NCBI GenBank assembly: GCA_036850595.1
Contig: CM072160.1
Span: 6,961,773 to 7,025,772 of the forward strand
Reading direction: 5' to 3'
Origin: Rhyacichthys aspro
Lineage: Eukaryota; Chordata; Actinopteri; Gobiiformes; Rhyacichthyidae
DNA length: 64,000 bases
Shown here: in pieces, positions 50,001 to 63,250 of the stretch
Numbering within the stretch: position 1 is the stretch's first letter
How the letters are laid out: each line of letters begins with the position of its first letter
Translations under genes and position numbers: made by a program
Notes under the pieces: model-generated
Seen by the model: the letters and a program-made list of their open reading frames with translations, nothing else
Databases searched by the model: none
Told to the model about the DNA's origin: nothing

Positions 50001-53000
50001 GTTTCACATCTGGAAATTGCTAAATTATGATTCAGAAACACTAGACTCCATGTGACTAGTGCTGTTCAAATGGTCATGAGCAAATTAAATCTAGGTCACA
50101 TGTGAACAAATCTGATTTGTGGCTGTAGTCTGTAGTCAAATGTAGCCTTGGACTTCCTTTCTTCTATCAGCCATTTTTAAATGAACAAAGTCAAAGCAAA
50201 GAAGCAAGCCTCAATTAATAAAGCATTAATGCAAACAACTTGATTAAACCCTTGAGTTGATAAGTGCTGCTGTAATGAGAGATGTTAGCATGTTTGTTTG
50301 CAGAAGATGAAATCCAATACTTAGTGACTATCAGATAATGCAAACATGGCTCATTTTCTGCTTCACCAAACAGAACGGAGGCATCAGACAAGAACCCATT
50401 TAGAAAAACGCCTTTTCCCCATGAATATTATCTGACTCCAGGTGTCAGATAATCAATCACAATGCTTGCACTGAACTTGAGAATCACTGGACAAAATGTA
50501 GGTGAAAAAAGGCTGATTGATAAATCTTTTGAGGCTTTACATTGATTTTGATCCTGGGTAATTGATATTTTTCACGTGTTGTTGTGATCCAAATAAGCAC
50601 ATGCTGTAAAAGATAAAGAAAGTCAAATCATGATAAACAGATAATATTCATGCTCAGAAAAGGACTTTGGATTAGCTACAGTACAAGAGAGCAGTATGTC
50701 AAGAGCAACTTGTATTCAATATCAGTCATTGTGAGATGGACTATGTAAATGTGAAGCTATTGATTAGTCAAAAATAAAATAACTTCTACTTTAAGGCTTG
50801 CATATATTAATGATTTATGCTGTGACTGGCCAAAATGTACATTTACACATCAATAAAACATTTTCTTCTTTGTCATAGATGATAAATATGATGATAATCT
50901 CCCTTTCTTTTACCAAATTAGCAAAACAAAAAATGCATTCTTTAGTTAAAATGTGCTTAAACATGCTGCTGACGGTTAATGCTGTTACTAATGGCTTCTT
51001 CTACCAGGAAGATAAGGTCAGTAAAGTGATTAAAGCTGAGGTGGGCCTGGTATGGAAGCACACAGACGTCTGTGTTGCTACAACCACTTAAATTTGGAAC
51101 TTAAAGTATGTGGATTTCTTTGCCCACTGCAGCATTGTAACAAAATACAACATGTCTGTCAATGTTAATTTTACAAGTACCCAGAGTTAGTGTTGGATGA
51201 GTAGCAGAGTCTCACAATGTTGCAGAGTTTTGTTAGATCCTAATCCTGGGAAGTATATTGGCATACAGCTTTAAATCTGATGCTGATAACAACTTCTTAG
51301 TCATCACCTCACCGAAGTTCAGAGCCGTGAAGTCTTTACCCTGATGGTGCAGTTAGTGTTTACTTACTACTTTTTCTTCTCTTTCTTCTCTTATCCTCTC
51401 TCTCCTTCTCTCATATGTCTCTTTCTATCTGTCTGATGAAGCGCACCAGGCCTCAGTATTGATGGAGCTCTAAAGCGATAGTTGCCAGAGTGCTAAACTG
51501 ACATGACAGGGCTATAAAAGAGCACTGAGGATCGATACTGCCATCATTTACCCTGCCGCACCGTCCTCCCTGTGTCCGCTGACTTCACACATACACCAAT
51601 AAAAAGAGGCCTTTAATAAACTGTCCTCACCTCTGCAGCGCTGTCTTTTTACTGTCACATGTAACAGGCTGCATATTAACTTCTACAAATAGCCAGGCAG
51701 TCTTGTATTATTATAACTTGAGGCAATGCCAGTGTTTTGAAACAGGACCATGGTCACTGCGCCCCCTCTCACATGACCCTCTGCTGGGGTCATGAGGGGC
51801 CCTTCACATGACCTGTGAATGTGAGGGGCTTTGTTAGGACATAGCAAAGAAGTTTCAAATGCAAATAGGTCAGTATGACTAGCTAACTTACACTTACGAA
51901 TCCAATGGAGAAATAATGAAATATTGAGAAATGTATAAGTTGCCAAAAGATTTACACTTATACACACCATCTACAGAATAAATTGAACCTGCTCAATATT
52001 TTTTTCAACTCTGATGCAACATTTTCTAAGATATGGCAGACAGCATATATTTTGTTTGTATGGAAACAGTAAAAACATGTTTTAATATTTAAATTGACAG
52101 ACGTCAGGTGTAATGTCGTTCATATTTGAACTTTTTAAGGCGAGTGTTGACTGTAGATGGATGTGTGTGGCAGAGCTCCCTTCTCAGGCCTATTGCAAAG
52201 AAAAGAGGCTCTCCTAATATTGAGATAGATGGACACTGTTGTACAACGCATGATACCATACCATTTGTAAATGTGAGACCTTATGCTCCTTTTTATGCAA
52301 TTTTCCTGATTACAGTCTGGTCGTATGACTTTAATACTTACAGTAAAAAACAGTTACGGCTGTATCCTGTTAGTGTGGCATAAGGAATAGAGAGGTTTCT
52401 TTCATTTTGACCTAAAGGCTCACCGGGTTGGAAGTTTATCAGTGTCTCTACAGTTAAATTTGGGTCATGTAGTTTATTGTATTCACTTGAATGACAGATC
52501 ATAAAGGTTTTCAGTCTGTAGAAACTGCGCATTTATGTCTTACTCTCCACTTTCTTATCTTAAAGTCAACATTGACTTATAAACAGTAAATAACTACCCA
52601 CTGTCATCTACAGAATGTGTATATACAAGTAATTACGCTTAGTTTATATAAAACTATAGCCATGTCAAACTGAATTACTTTGTTTGATTTGTTTCACATA
52701 GTGTATTATATTTCTGTGGAAACGGAAATTTCACAAATGATTTAGCTCTTGTGATAACCCATAATTTGCATGTAATGACTAAAAGGGCAAATTAATAACA
52801 CAATAGTCTGTTTGTGCCACTTTAATAAAGTTACCAGACAATATTGACCATCTAACTCAGAAGAATGCACCGTCTCACAGGACACGGTCAGGCCAGCTGA
52901 GGAGAATGGACCTTAGGGGTCAAGTGTGGTGAAGGAGAGAATAAGCACTTGTGCACATTCATTTGAGGATACCCTACTGCTATTGTAAGGTTACTTCAAG

Positions 53001-56000
53001 TAGCATCAATCAAATAAAGTAAACTGATCCATAAATTATGATTTCAAACAAAGGTTATTTTTATATTATTATAATCAGCTTAAAACAAATTTACAAAACA
53101 TAAATTAATGAATCCATGTAATATCTGACAGTTGGTTAGTGGTATTTAGCTTGTGTAGTTTATGATGTGTCTTGAAGTTGTGTTGGAGTCCAGATCAGAG
53201 CTTACTAAGGCTTTTGGCAATGAAGTGGCTCTATTAAGCAGCTACCAACTTAATTTAGTTGCATGAAATACTGAAACCATACTCAAAATGATCCAAGAAA
53301 AACGTCATAGCCCTAACCCTTTTCTTATTGCTTTATCTGTATTTAAATAGTTAATTAAAAATTAAATATGAACGTTTGATGTAGTTTCACAAATTGTCCA
53401 AAAGGTGGCAGCCAAGCTTTCTGAACGCACACCAACGCTCTCTGTCTTAAAGTAGATTTAAAGTGAGGAACTAACCTTTTCACGAGCCTCCTTTAAATTA
53501 CTACCCTCTCCTAATAGTAGCCTTACATCTAAGCTTTTAAGAGGCAGAGCACTGAGGATTGTATTTAAAGTGAATGCCAGCGCCTACCTGTGTCGGTGGG
53601 ATCTCCAGTGTCAGCAGTGGCCTCGCTCAGGTGTGAGATGGGAGCTGTCAGTGCGTGTGTGCTCATTATAACGATGGATGAGATCATTTAACAAAGAGCC
53701 CCACGCACTTTTCTGTTACTCCTGCAACTTCTCCCACTTCACGCTTTTCAGCACAACGCACATGACACAACTCTTGTGTTATTTACTCTGTCTGAAGGTT
53801 TTACTTTCCACACAATCCTCAAAGGTGCATTGAATGTCTCTTTTTGATCCAGTAGAGTACTTCTTCTTTGTGTAAAATATTTTATTGAAAGCATGCACTA
53901 ACTAGCTTTGCTATAAACAAACAACAAAACACATTTTTACAAGTTTTACAGTGCTAATTAAAAATACATACAGTCATATATAGTAACAATGATAAGGGTG
54001 ACGCTTTAAATGCTTTTTCTTGATGTGTGTTCAAAACTCATGGGTATCACATGAGTATCACTGTTAATAGAGCATATTTAGTCCATTTTGAGAATATCGT
54101 TCCTGATGTGGCGCTATAGTAAGAGAGGCTGGTGATGATGGCGATGAAGGCTGACGGGATGCGAGATAGGAGGAATCTATTAACCTCGTGTGACCAACCA
54201 GCCAGCCATGACAGATTGCACTGTCGCTACTTTATCAAGCCCCTTTGTACTGTGTATATTTGTGTGTGTGCCTGGATTAGGAAATAATCCAGACTTAATG
54301 CAACAGAGCAAGTGTGACGAATCACTCTGTTTTTTTTCCTGTATTATTCTACTATTCTGAATATAAACGAAGTGTGTGCCTCACTGTGGGGTCTGTCACC
54401 GTGCCCCTCCTCTCTGCATTGTGTTTCACTGACCTATGGGCTAATCCAGTGTGTGCTTTAAAAGCCTTTGTATTAAAAAAAACGACTTGATAGTTATATT
54501 AATTTGAATCTGGGCTTTCTTTTGTTGTGCTATCTCTGACATGCAGACTGGTTAATGTGTGCTCAATACGCTCACCCCCAGAAGTGCCGCTGTCTGTCAT
54601 CGTTCTCTTCTGCCCCACCGCCCCCACTCACTGTCTCCTCGTACAATGTCTAATTCTTTCACTTCTCACCGAAAGATCTTCTTCTTTGCATCTTACTTTA
54701 ATTCCGTCCCTTCACAGTTTTTCAATCTGTGCTTTTGCTTTCGCCCACACGCTGTCTTTTTCCATTTCTATGTTTTTTTTGTTTTCACATTTTTGCTTTT
54801 ATTGTTATCTTTCAGTCACAGTCCTCACATTTTTCTTTCTTCTGGGCCTTTTCAGTTTTGCGTAAACAGCCTCATTTTTCCTTTATCCAAATTTGAACGG
54901 TGGCCAGATCATAGACTGACGAAATAGTGGACCATGAGGTGAATTCCATTAGGTAGGATTTGTTCCCATTTCTATCTAAATTTGTACTGTAAAAGTAAAA
55001 TACTAATTTGATTTACTCGACAACAGTGTAGGCATGTCTAGAAGTGAGTAGATTTTGTTTTTCAGATGTTTTTTCAAGTGGCTTGTTTTGCAAGAGACAT
55101 TTTTGAGGCTCTTGACACTTCATCATCAGCATCATCTCCAGTTTTCTATTGCTACACGTCACTCCAGTCCCACTGAGTACCGACCTGAGTCCCGGGCTGA
55201 CTTTACAAGTAAAACAAAGTACAAGAAAGAGAAAGAAGATTCAAAATGGTCCTTAAATTAGGAGTAACTGTGATCTTTCTGAACTCCGCACACGTCTGTT
55301 TTTTTACTGTTATTATTCTGTCTTTGTTGTATATATTAACCCAATAAACAGGTAATTGTGCTGCCTAACAACATTTATGACTCAATTAACAGGCCAGTTG
55401 ACTTTTGTTAGCCCAGGTGGGTGACTATTGACTGATTATATTGAAGATGTCCTCCTCTACAAGATTTCCCCCTTTCACTTTGTTCGGTTAACCCACTGAC
55501 TGATATTTTTTTATATAGAGGTAGATCTTCTTATCTTTATTTGGACAAGAAAGGAAATTTGTGTTGCTTTCTTTGCCAACATGTCAAACGGTTCTTTTTT
55601 TAAAGCAGGTAGAGATAAAACCAGACACAGCATCGTTCTACTCAGAGGCAACAAGTCGAGCTCCCCCTCCCCGCGTCCCGTTCTCCTGGCAGCCCCGTCC
55701 TATCATCCCTCAGCAGCGTCTTGGCTCACCCTTCTCTCCCTCCTCTGCCCGTCTATCATTCGTTCATCCATCCACACTGCCACGCTCCTACCTTTGTTAC
55801 TCGCCCCCTATCGCTCCGCTGCAGGGATCTCTCTTACTTCTTCTCCTCACTGCTGTCCCTGTTTGTTTTTTGAAGGAAATGGGTGGGGGTAACAATGGCA
55901 GCAGCTCAGGCCAAGTCTTCAGCACCATGTCCTGACTGAATGGGACGCTGCAGGGTTTGGATCAGGACCCACAGAAAAGCAGAGAGAGGCAGACGACAGT

Positions 56001-59000
56001 TGGACATCGGGATTTGATTTATAAATGGGTGCGATTTGCTGTTCTTTATGATAAACATTAGAACAAGTGACGTTGATTAGTTATCCATAAACAAGTGAAT
56101 TAAAGTTATAAAACCTCTTCTTTCTAAAGCTTTCTAAAGGACAACTCTGACAACAGCAGACATAGATCAGTGAACAGGGGTCAGATTCCATTTAAAATAT
56201 ATCCTTTTCTAAGTGAAATAAGTTAATCAGTAGGTTAGGATTTGCTGCTCTGTTAAAGACATCTTTTACTATTTAATGGCCAGAAGGAAAAAATGTCCAA
56301 GAAGTATCAGTTAATTGTCCCTCTGTCTCTTTTCTCCTCATCACTCTGTTGTGTTTGCCATCTCTGTCTTTTTTAAGAGGAAAGAAAGATTCCCCACTCA
56401 AAGGATTGAAAAGGGAGCGAAGGAGGAGGCTGTGTGTGTCTGTGCTTGTGTGTCCTCTCACACAGAGGCCTTGTTAGTTATTGATCCCATTTAATAATCC
56501 TTAACCACTGTCTACTCCCCTGAGAGCACTTAACCCTCCCTGTGCCTCCCCCCTTCCTTCTCCTGCCCCTGCCTCCTCAGCTGCTTCTGGCTGCGTCTGT
56601 ATCACTCTCCATGTGCCGCCGCTGCACTTGAAAACCACCAGCAAGGTCAAGGTGAAGTGAAGCTAAAGACGAGCACTAAATCCCAGCCGTAAATGCTGCC
56701 GGAGCTGGGGCACGCGTTGCTATGGAGTCTGTTTAGTGGTCTCTGAGAGGTCGCCCCCGAAAACACACTTGGTCCAAATAATGACCATCTTTTTTGTGAA
56801 TTACGATCCACATGTTCAGGGTGTTACTGTTTAAACTTTTTGAAGTAGGCTCTGAGGATTTCGGCAGTGGCTTTAAGACAGTTCTGCCTAAGCACTTTTT
56901 TTGTTTTTTTTACATTGCTGCAAGTTACAGACACGCTGAGTAATCTACCTTTCATGTTCACTATTTTCTGGGCTTTATTCATGAAATTAGCATGAAATTA
57001 GTAGCCACAACAAACTCATGTGACTTTTGCCAACTAGTTGTCGGATTTTTTGTTTTTGTTTCCACATTTAACAAACTGGGATTGTTTGCTATAATTAAAA
57101 CTGTTTATATAAAGGTTTAAATTGTCATATAACCATGTTTTTTGGGCGAAATAACAGATTTTTGAATGTGCAGAAAAATACGTAGAGCATAATGGGGTTA
57201 AATTATTGGATAACATTTGACTTTGCCTCGCTGTGGTTTCTAGGGTGAACAAGATTTTGTTGTTGCAGTACCACAAATGGCCACTTGGAACTTAGCAGTA
57301 CACTGTTTTATTTATAGATCATCAGTGTAACATCTTTGCGATAAACTCTGGGGTTCATATAAATCCGTATGCCTTTTTTCAGTATGAGTAGTTAAACTTG
57401 AATATTCATCGATACCAAGTACAGACACAAGTACATTGATCATGTGTATTGATTTAGATTTTTTTTATTGACAGCTTATTGATATTAAAGAATACAATTT
57501 TTGAGGGTGTTGAAACCATAACAGACTATAACTTACAGTTTCATTCACAGTCAGATCTTTCCCATCAGTGCTACACAGAGAAAACAGAGAAACATACTGT
57601 CTAAAGAGGTCAAACATGTATCTCAGATTATTTTTTTTTTACATTCAGTTCTGCAGCCTTGGTGATACCTTTTGCCAGCCAGATCATTCATGTTGACACT
57701 TGAGTGGAACAACAGAATTATTTTTCAACTCTGAGATGATAAACTGTTGAAGGCTATGTCACAGCAGCTACAGAGTCACTGACAGTTTCATTATTAAACT
57801 CAGCATTTCTTTTCCAAGTGTTTCACACAATGCCAACAACTATAGGCATTCATTGAGGAAATGATGAAGGGATTCATAAGAGGATAAGAGGTAACCTTTG
57901 TATTCTTCAGGGAGCATGTGTATTGACTTACAGGCCCATCATGTTCATATTGCACACACACAGATGGTCTCATAATGGCGCAATGAGCATAACAGTGGTG
58001 TTAGCCATAAGCTAAAGCCATCTCTGTAACTCTCTCTGTTCCCACTTGAGCATTTATTGGATTCTGAAGTCTTTTTCCTCAACATCATTAAAGCAGATGA
58101 TCCTGAACCATTGTGTTCATGCTGATGGGGAGTGACCTTGCCCTGAAACGGCCGAGCTGACCACAGTGACATTACACTGTGGCGCTTATTAGGATGCTAG
58201 TGTTACTCATAAACAAACACATGCTCATTGTATGCAGTTAATTTTTCATCTTTTTTGAAAAATAGCTGATAATTAATCTATAATGTTCGAGGGAAGCACT
58301 GGCAAATTATCATCAGCACAAACACATGAATTGATGGATTAAAAGATGAACACACATGAATACACAAATTAGGTCATGAATAAAAATGGTAAACAAATGA
58401 GCAGGAGGATGGGGCAGGGCACGAGGAGCGAGAACAATCGACCAAACAATCTCTGAGGGCTCCTTTAGTGCTTTAGCTTTGTTTCCTCCTCTCTAAACGG
58501 CCTCCTTTAATCTGTCACTCGCTGCCTCGCTGCCTTTTGTTCCCATCTTTATTTGGATGGCAGGGCTCATTTCAGCTCCATGATCTGATCAATAATTACT
58601 ATCCAGGCCACACAATCACACTCGCTGCGTCAAATAAGCAATGTTCCCCTGCTAATAGATGCACTGCCTTGGTTAAAAAAAAACCAAAAAAAAAACTTCA
58701 CCGTGAAAGAGGTTTATCAGTTTAAAGTGGAGAGCTACAGTATGAGCTACTATTTAGTGTAGTACCTACAGGAGAGTGCAGCCCTTGTTTGGTAAAAGGA
58801 AACTAGAGCAGTGACACAGCAATGAGATTATGTACCTGTGTAAGTGGATCAATGAGGAAAAAAATGTATATAATCTACACTAAAAACACACAAATCAATA
58901 ATTGCTTGTTTAAATATACAAAATCTGCACTGATATTTTCTAATGGCAGGCCCTATCTTGGTGTGTTTTAAGTTGCAACATTGGAAAATGATACAACCAA

Positions 59001-61560
59001 GAAATGACCCCGAGGTGGAAGCTTCAACATGGAAACACTATTACATTTGCTATAACTTTTTCAAGGGGGACTTTATGTGTTACTCAAACTGTAGAGTGAC
59101 TAGTGAGGAGCCCAGGAGACAGCACATGTGGAAATGAATGCTAGCTCCTTACAATTACATCTTTGCTATTTCTTATGTTTTCTGGATGTTCATCTGTAGA
59201 TTTAAAATTAAACAAGAATATGAAAAGAAAAACGCCCATATTTAACTTATGTTATATTGCTGATGTCACAATCTTTAAGCCCAGCCCAAACAGTGCGTAT
59301 CTTAGTCTCTGTCTTGTTACTCCTGTCTGTTCTTTAAACTCTTTCGACTATAGCCAGTGCACTACCTATCCATACGTTTTCTCAATTACAGAATACTGTC
59401 CCTTTTAATGCTTCCATAATGGACCAGCTCATGGATGGAAACACATTTACACACATTTGTCACAACTGTCACCAGCTTTGTTTTTGAAAGCTCGTTTGGA
59501 AATGCCAGCCTTTTCCCGATTTATTTCGCTCCTGCTGCACGTCAGAGAAATTAATATCCAGCCTATACGTTTCGACCCACATCATCACTCATGTCTTTCG
59601 CAAACACACCTTTAATTCTTCACTTTTTCTCACAAATCTTCTCTCTGTGTGTGGCAAATGCAGCCCTCCAAGCGTGAACATGCACACAAGACCATTTTTG
59701 TGTTGTGAATATGTCACAGACTCTGATTAAAGCAATGGTTCATAAACATTTCAGTACGCTCCCGTGCTGTAACACTCTGGTGCCAAATAAACAAAGTACT
59801 TGGCATTTCCTAATTTCGGGGGTGATGTTAACTCTTATACAGAACCTTTGTTTAGCTGAACGGCTGTGTGTGCAGGTGTGTGCGCTGAACATGCACACTA
59901 GGTCTCTAGGGCTTCTTGTGAAATAATAGTACGTTCAGATCTTTGGATGGAGTGAACAATACTTAATAAGGCCATGATAATAAGTATTAAAACCACTGGA
60001 CCTGAAAGAAAACGTGATTGGAGTCTTAATTACGGGAGAAAGAAATAAAAAAGAGGAGAAGGAGCTATTGAATGGACACAAGTGAAATGAGAGGGCTGAG
60101 ATGGAGCTAAAAAAAAGTGCTTTTAAAACATCATGATGAGGGAGATGGAGGCGATCGAAATAGGCACAGAGATTGAGATGGATTAGGTGAGAGCGAAATA
60201 CTTTGTAGCCTAATTCTCCTCACTCTGGCTGCGATGTATTGAATGGAGGTGGGGGGCAGGCAGTAATCATGAGCACCCCGCTGTGGTTTTTGTACTTTCT
60301 GATCTCCCTTTTCCACCATGTCTTGTGCCGCGCCTCATGAGCACACACACATCCATGTAACCGCTGGAGTGAGCCTCTTACTGGAGGATCTCATTATCGG
60401 ACGCCCAGCAGTGAAATCATCACATCTTCAGGCCCGTTTCTTTTTCACTGGACATTGGCTACATTTTACCCAAAACAAATGATGTGACAACAGAGCACAT
60501 TATGCTTACCCTCATATTGTAAAATGATAATAGCAGCGGTGTTTGTCTTTGATGATGTGGTGTGAAAAAATTACCTTTAAATGTAAAGGCTGTAAGTGCA
60601 CATAAAAATCCCCCAATGGAGGAATATCTGCTGGTAAAGACATCAAGACTTGAATGTTCTTGTTTTTTTCTCTCTGAATGTGATCTTTCCTGTCCTGTTT
60701 TTAACATCAACCTGCTCAGGGACTGGAGATGGAAATTACCCATATAGGCTATAATCTCACATATTTACATGTAAATGTCCATTAATATGTATTGTCCCTC
60801 TATAGAATAAATGCTAAACTGTAAATTCTTCCACCATTTTACATGTGCACAATAGAGTGAGTGTTCTCTATATACTCTTTAGGCAACGGGCAAAGTGGCC
60901 TTCAATAGGCAGTTAGCTACCTTGTTGTTAGCAAAATAGCATTAGCGTCAAAGCCATATTGTGGTTTGTGAAATATAAAGAAAGCTGCCATATGCCAAAG
61001 GTATAAGTGACACAAAAAACACAACCTCTGATTCTAAACAGAGCACCCAAACTTAAATTATGAAGATCATTCTAATTAATTAGGCTGCTTTTACTTTTAC
61101 ATCATTAATTGCAGATCTTCTTTTTATTAATGCTGGCTGCATCTATGTATGTTTTAGATAGAAATTACTGCCATACAACGTAGTGCACATTTGCAAATCT
61201 AAAAACGCTCAGGTTTTCTTCCGTAGTCTGCTTGTATTGCTACAGGGTGCTGCATATAAAACAGTTAAGTTATGTGTTTTAAGTAAAAATAAATAAATAA
61301 ATCCTTGAAACCTTGAAAGAAATATTGAAATTTACTCTGGCAATTGTAAATTCAGCAGAAAAAGACTTCATTTGAACCTTATTGTTGTTTTAATCTTCAC
61401 AGAACCCTGCTTCAGAAAGATTACAGCTTCTTGAGAGACATCAACATTTGGGGTCCATTCGTCACCATCGGGGTCTACTCTTCCACTCTCTCCGCCGCCA
61501 TGAGCAACCTCATCGGAGCCTCTCGCATCCTCTATGCCCTGGCCCGGGACGACCTGTTTG
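44021..61560 (+). CDS. slc12a9: Solute carrier family 12 member 9 (cation-chloride cotransporter family), 5' part
   Basis: Exons: 44021-44240, 46114-46248, 46694-46831, 47331-47648, 49055-49162, 49728-49839, 61403-61560. This gives 1,189 nt, or 396 codons plus one base; the gene continues beyond the window. All introns are GT-AG and phases agree (1,1,1,1,1,2,1). A cytoplasmic N-tail (MTERTPLLHYRL) leads into TM1 (VVIPTLLSMFSVVVFLRIG). Next are the SLC12 signature region (LTVLSVCAISTNGALDAGGA, YYMISRALGPEFGGSIGL), further membrane helices in exons 3 and 4, and a loop with sequons NGT and NFT. Then come MTFATVFAVMFNGCTGIMAG, SNMSGDLKNPSYSIPRGT, and exon 7 ending ASRILYALARDDLFG. SLC12A9 (CIP1) is an orphan SLC12 member reported to associate with cotransporters; substrate uncertain. 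Full length in vertebrates is about 900 aa. Confidence 0.95.
44241..46113 (+). other. slc12a9: slc12a9 intron 1
   Basis: 1.87-kb AT-rich intron. Nothing beyond short homopolymer-like runs was seen. Confidence 0.6.
49840..61402 (+). other. slc12a9: slc12a9 intron 6 (11.6 kb)
   Basis: This intron is several times longer than the other introns in the window and holds no gene on either strand that I can support. It contains pyrimidine-rich tracts (51,370-51,430; 54,590-54,860; 55,640-55,860) and the AT-rich, TAAT-rich stretch 58,260-58,400. Mixed-composition tracts at about 51,480-51,660, 53,550-53,720 and 60,000-60,440 look like possible conserved non-coding elements. Open frames in the pyrimidine tracts are compositional. 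Confidence 0.5.
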
Positions 61561-61809
61561 GTACGTAGTTAAAGTGGGATATTTCACACATTCAGATTGC
61601 TTGGTTAACCTAGAGTTGCTTTTGTATTATTTTGATCCCCAGTTATTATTGTAAATCATGTAACGTAGCTTTACAAATTGTGACCTTTGCTGAAACCTTC
61701 AGGTGACTACTATACAGTATGTATGGCCTGAAAATGGTACAAGTGTTTAATTGTAGTACATCACATCCTCCTACTTATTAAAATCAGCTTAACAAAAAGC
61801 AGTTTCCAT

Positions 61810-62177
61810 TAGGGCTGTGTAATTAATCAAATTGCCTTACTACTAATTTTAAAACAATCACAAAATCTATGTAATCGAGAAAAAAACAATTATTCATTAC
61901 TTGTTTTTATTTATTACTTGTTACTTGTTTTCCATGAGATTGTGGAACACTGCCAATCTTATGTATTTATCTTAATTATTATTTCTGTTTATTTTTCAAG
62001 CTATTTATTTATACATTTGAATATATTATATTATTTTAAGCAGAATTCAATGTTTTGTTCAATTACACAATGTAACATATTTCAATAAGTCAATGAGTAA
62101 TCGTGTAAAATAACTGTGATTTCAATAATGACTAAAATAATTGTGATCATGATTTTTTCTATAATCGAGCAGCCCTA
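61810..62177. mobile_element. hAT-type MITE (368 bp) in slc12a9 intron 7
   Basis: Terminal inverted repeats TAGGGCTG (61,810-61,817) and CAGCCCTA (62,170-62,177) bound an AT-rich, non-coding interior. The inverted similarity extends imperfectly inward (GTGTAATTAAT against CTCGATTAT). The flanks are an 8-bp target duplication, GTTTCCAT (61,802-61,809) and GTTTCCAG (62,178-62,185), matching at 7 of 8 positions. Eight-bp duplications with TAGGG/CAGGG-type ends are characteristic of hAT DNA transposons. Elements with CAGCCCTA-type ends are frequent in fish genomes. No transposase frame is present, so it is non-autonomous. Confidence 0.75.
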
Positions 62178-62859
62178 GTTTCCAGTTTCCAGTATCAACC
62201 GTAAAATGTGAAGGCTCAGTCAGAAATGATCCATGTGATGTTTTCTACTCTGTCATTGAGTATCTCTGACCATCTATTGTATGTTCTTTTATGTTTTAAA
62301 TCACAGACCTCCAGGGTCATATAGAGCCCTCAATCGGGTAAATTCTTCTCATGAAAAAGGTATTCATGACATTCACAAAGGAGGCATTTTTTTGTACTGA
62401 ACTAGAAGTGATTACTCAAAGCGGTTTCTGTGGAAGTTTAGGAAATGAGTCATAACATAATATTACCCATTTTTATTACTCAACACCTTACATACTTTGC
62501 CATTAGGGGTGGCACTCACTTGTTTTAAACTAAAGCTAGACTTAGCAACAAGTTGATGAAAGACCAGCTTGTTTCAAAGACACTTCAGGAAAGCGAAGGG
62601 CTACACATTGAGCTACTATGGAATTCCCACAAAATCTCTTGCTGTCTCGTCATGTTCAGGATCAAATTTGACAGCTTTTAAGTGCAATAGAAGTCAAATT
62701 GAAAAAAAAGGAAATTTCATTCTTACAGAGGGTATGCTAAGTGAAGTAAGTGATGCTCTTTTTTGTGGACTGGAGATGATATTAGTCTATAAACAAGGCC
62801 TTTTACACAATATACTGTAGATACTGAAAGAAAACTGCGCTCTTCCTTCCGAAGTTTTA

Positions 62860-63250
62860 ACTCATTTTCACATTAACTGTAACTATTACGACCGTCGTTC
62901 TCATCAAGCGAACACAGCGCTTCACATCATCGCTGCCTCTCGATGAGAATACATGCTGCCTGCTGCTCTGTCATTATTAATGACTGTGAGCAACTTCCTT
63001 ATCCCGTACTCTGCTCCTTTGTTAAGTCTATTGCAAATTGATTTGGCCTGTTCCAGTCTGTGTGTACAGCCACGCGCGTGTTCGTGTCAGCGGAGATAAA
63101 TGGCTGTATTAGTGCAGCTTCCTCCGTGGAGTGATCACACGGAGCAGGAGGCAGATGACTCTTGTTCTGTTTGACAGCCAAAGGGTTAATCTCAATTAGA
63201 TAAATCTCTTTCATTATGAGGCACTGACTGGAGAGCTATAAACGTGTAAT
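62860..63250. promoter_or_regulatory. Candidate conserved non-coding element in slc12a9 intron 7
   Basis: This non-coding, non-repetitive tract has a near-palindromic homeodomain site GTCATTATTAATGAC (62,970-62,984), a Meis-type TGACAG (63,172-63,177) and TCTCAATTAGATAAATC just after. Its composition differs from the AT-rich intron around it. It resembles the vertebrate developmental enhancers seen in introns of bystander genes. Conservation is not tested here. Confidence 0.3.

Noticed and set aside
54527..54927. Overlapping plus-strand ORFs rich in Phe, Leu and Ser
   Set aside because: They are produced by a T/C-rich tract in slc12a9 intron 6. There is no splice context and no domain.
55561..55935. 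124- and 103-codon ORFs in a C-rich tract
   Set aside because: Low-complexity pyrimidine sequence with two frames open and no protein family signal.
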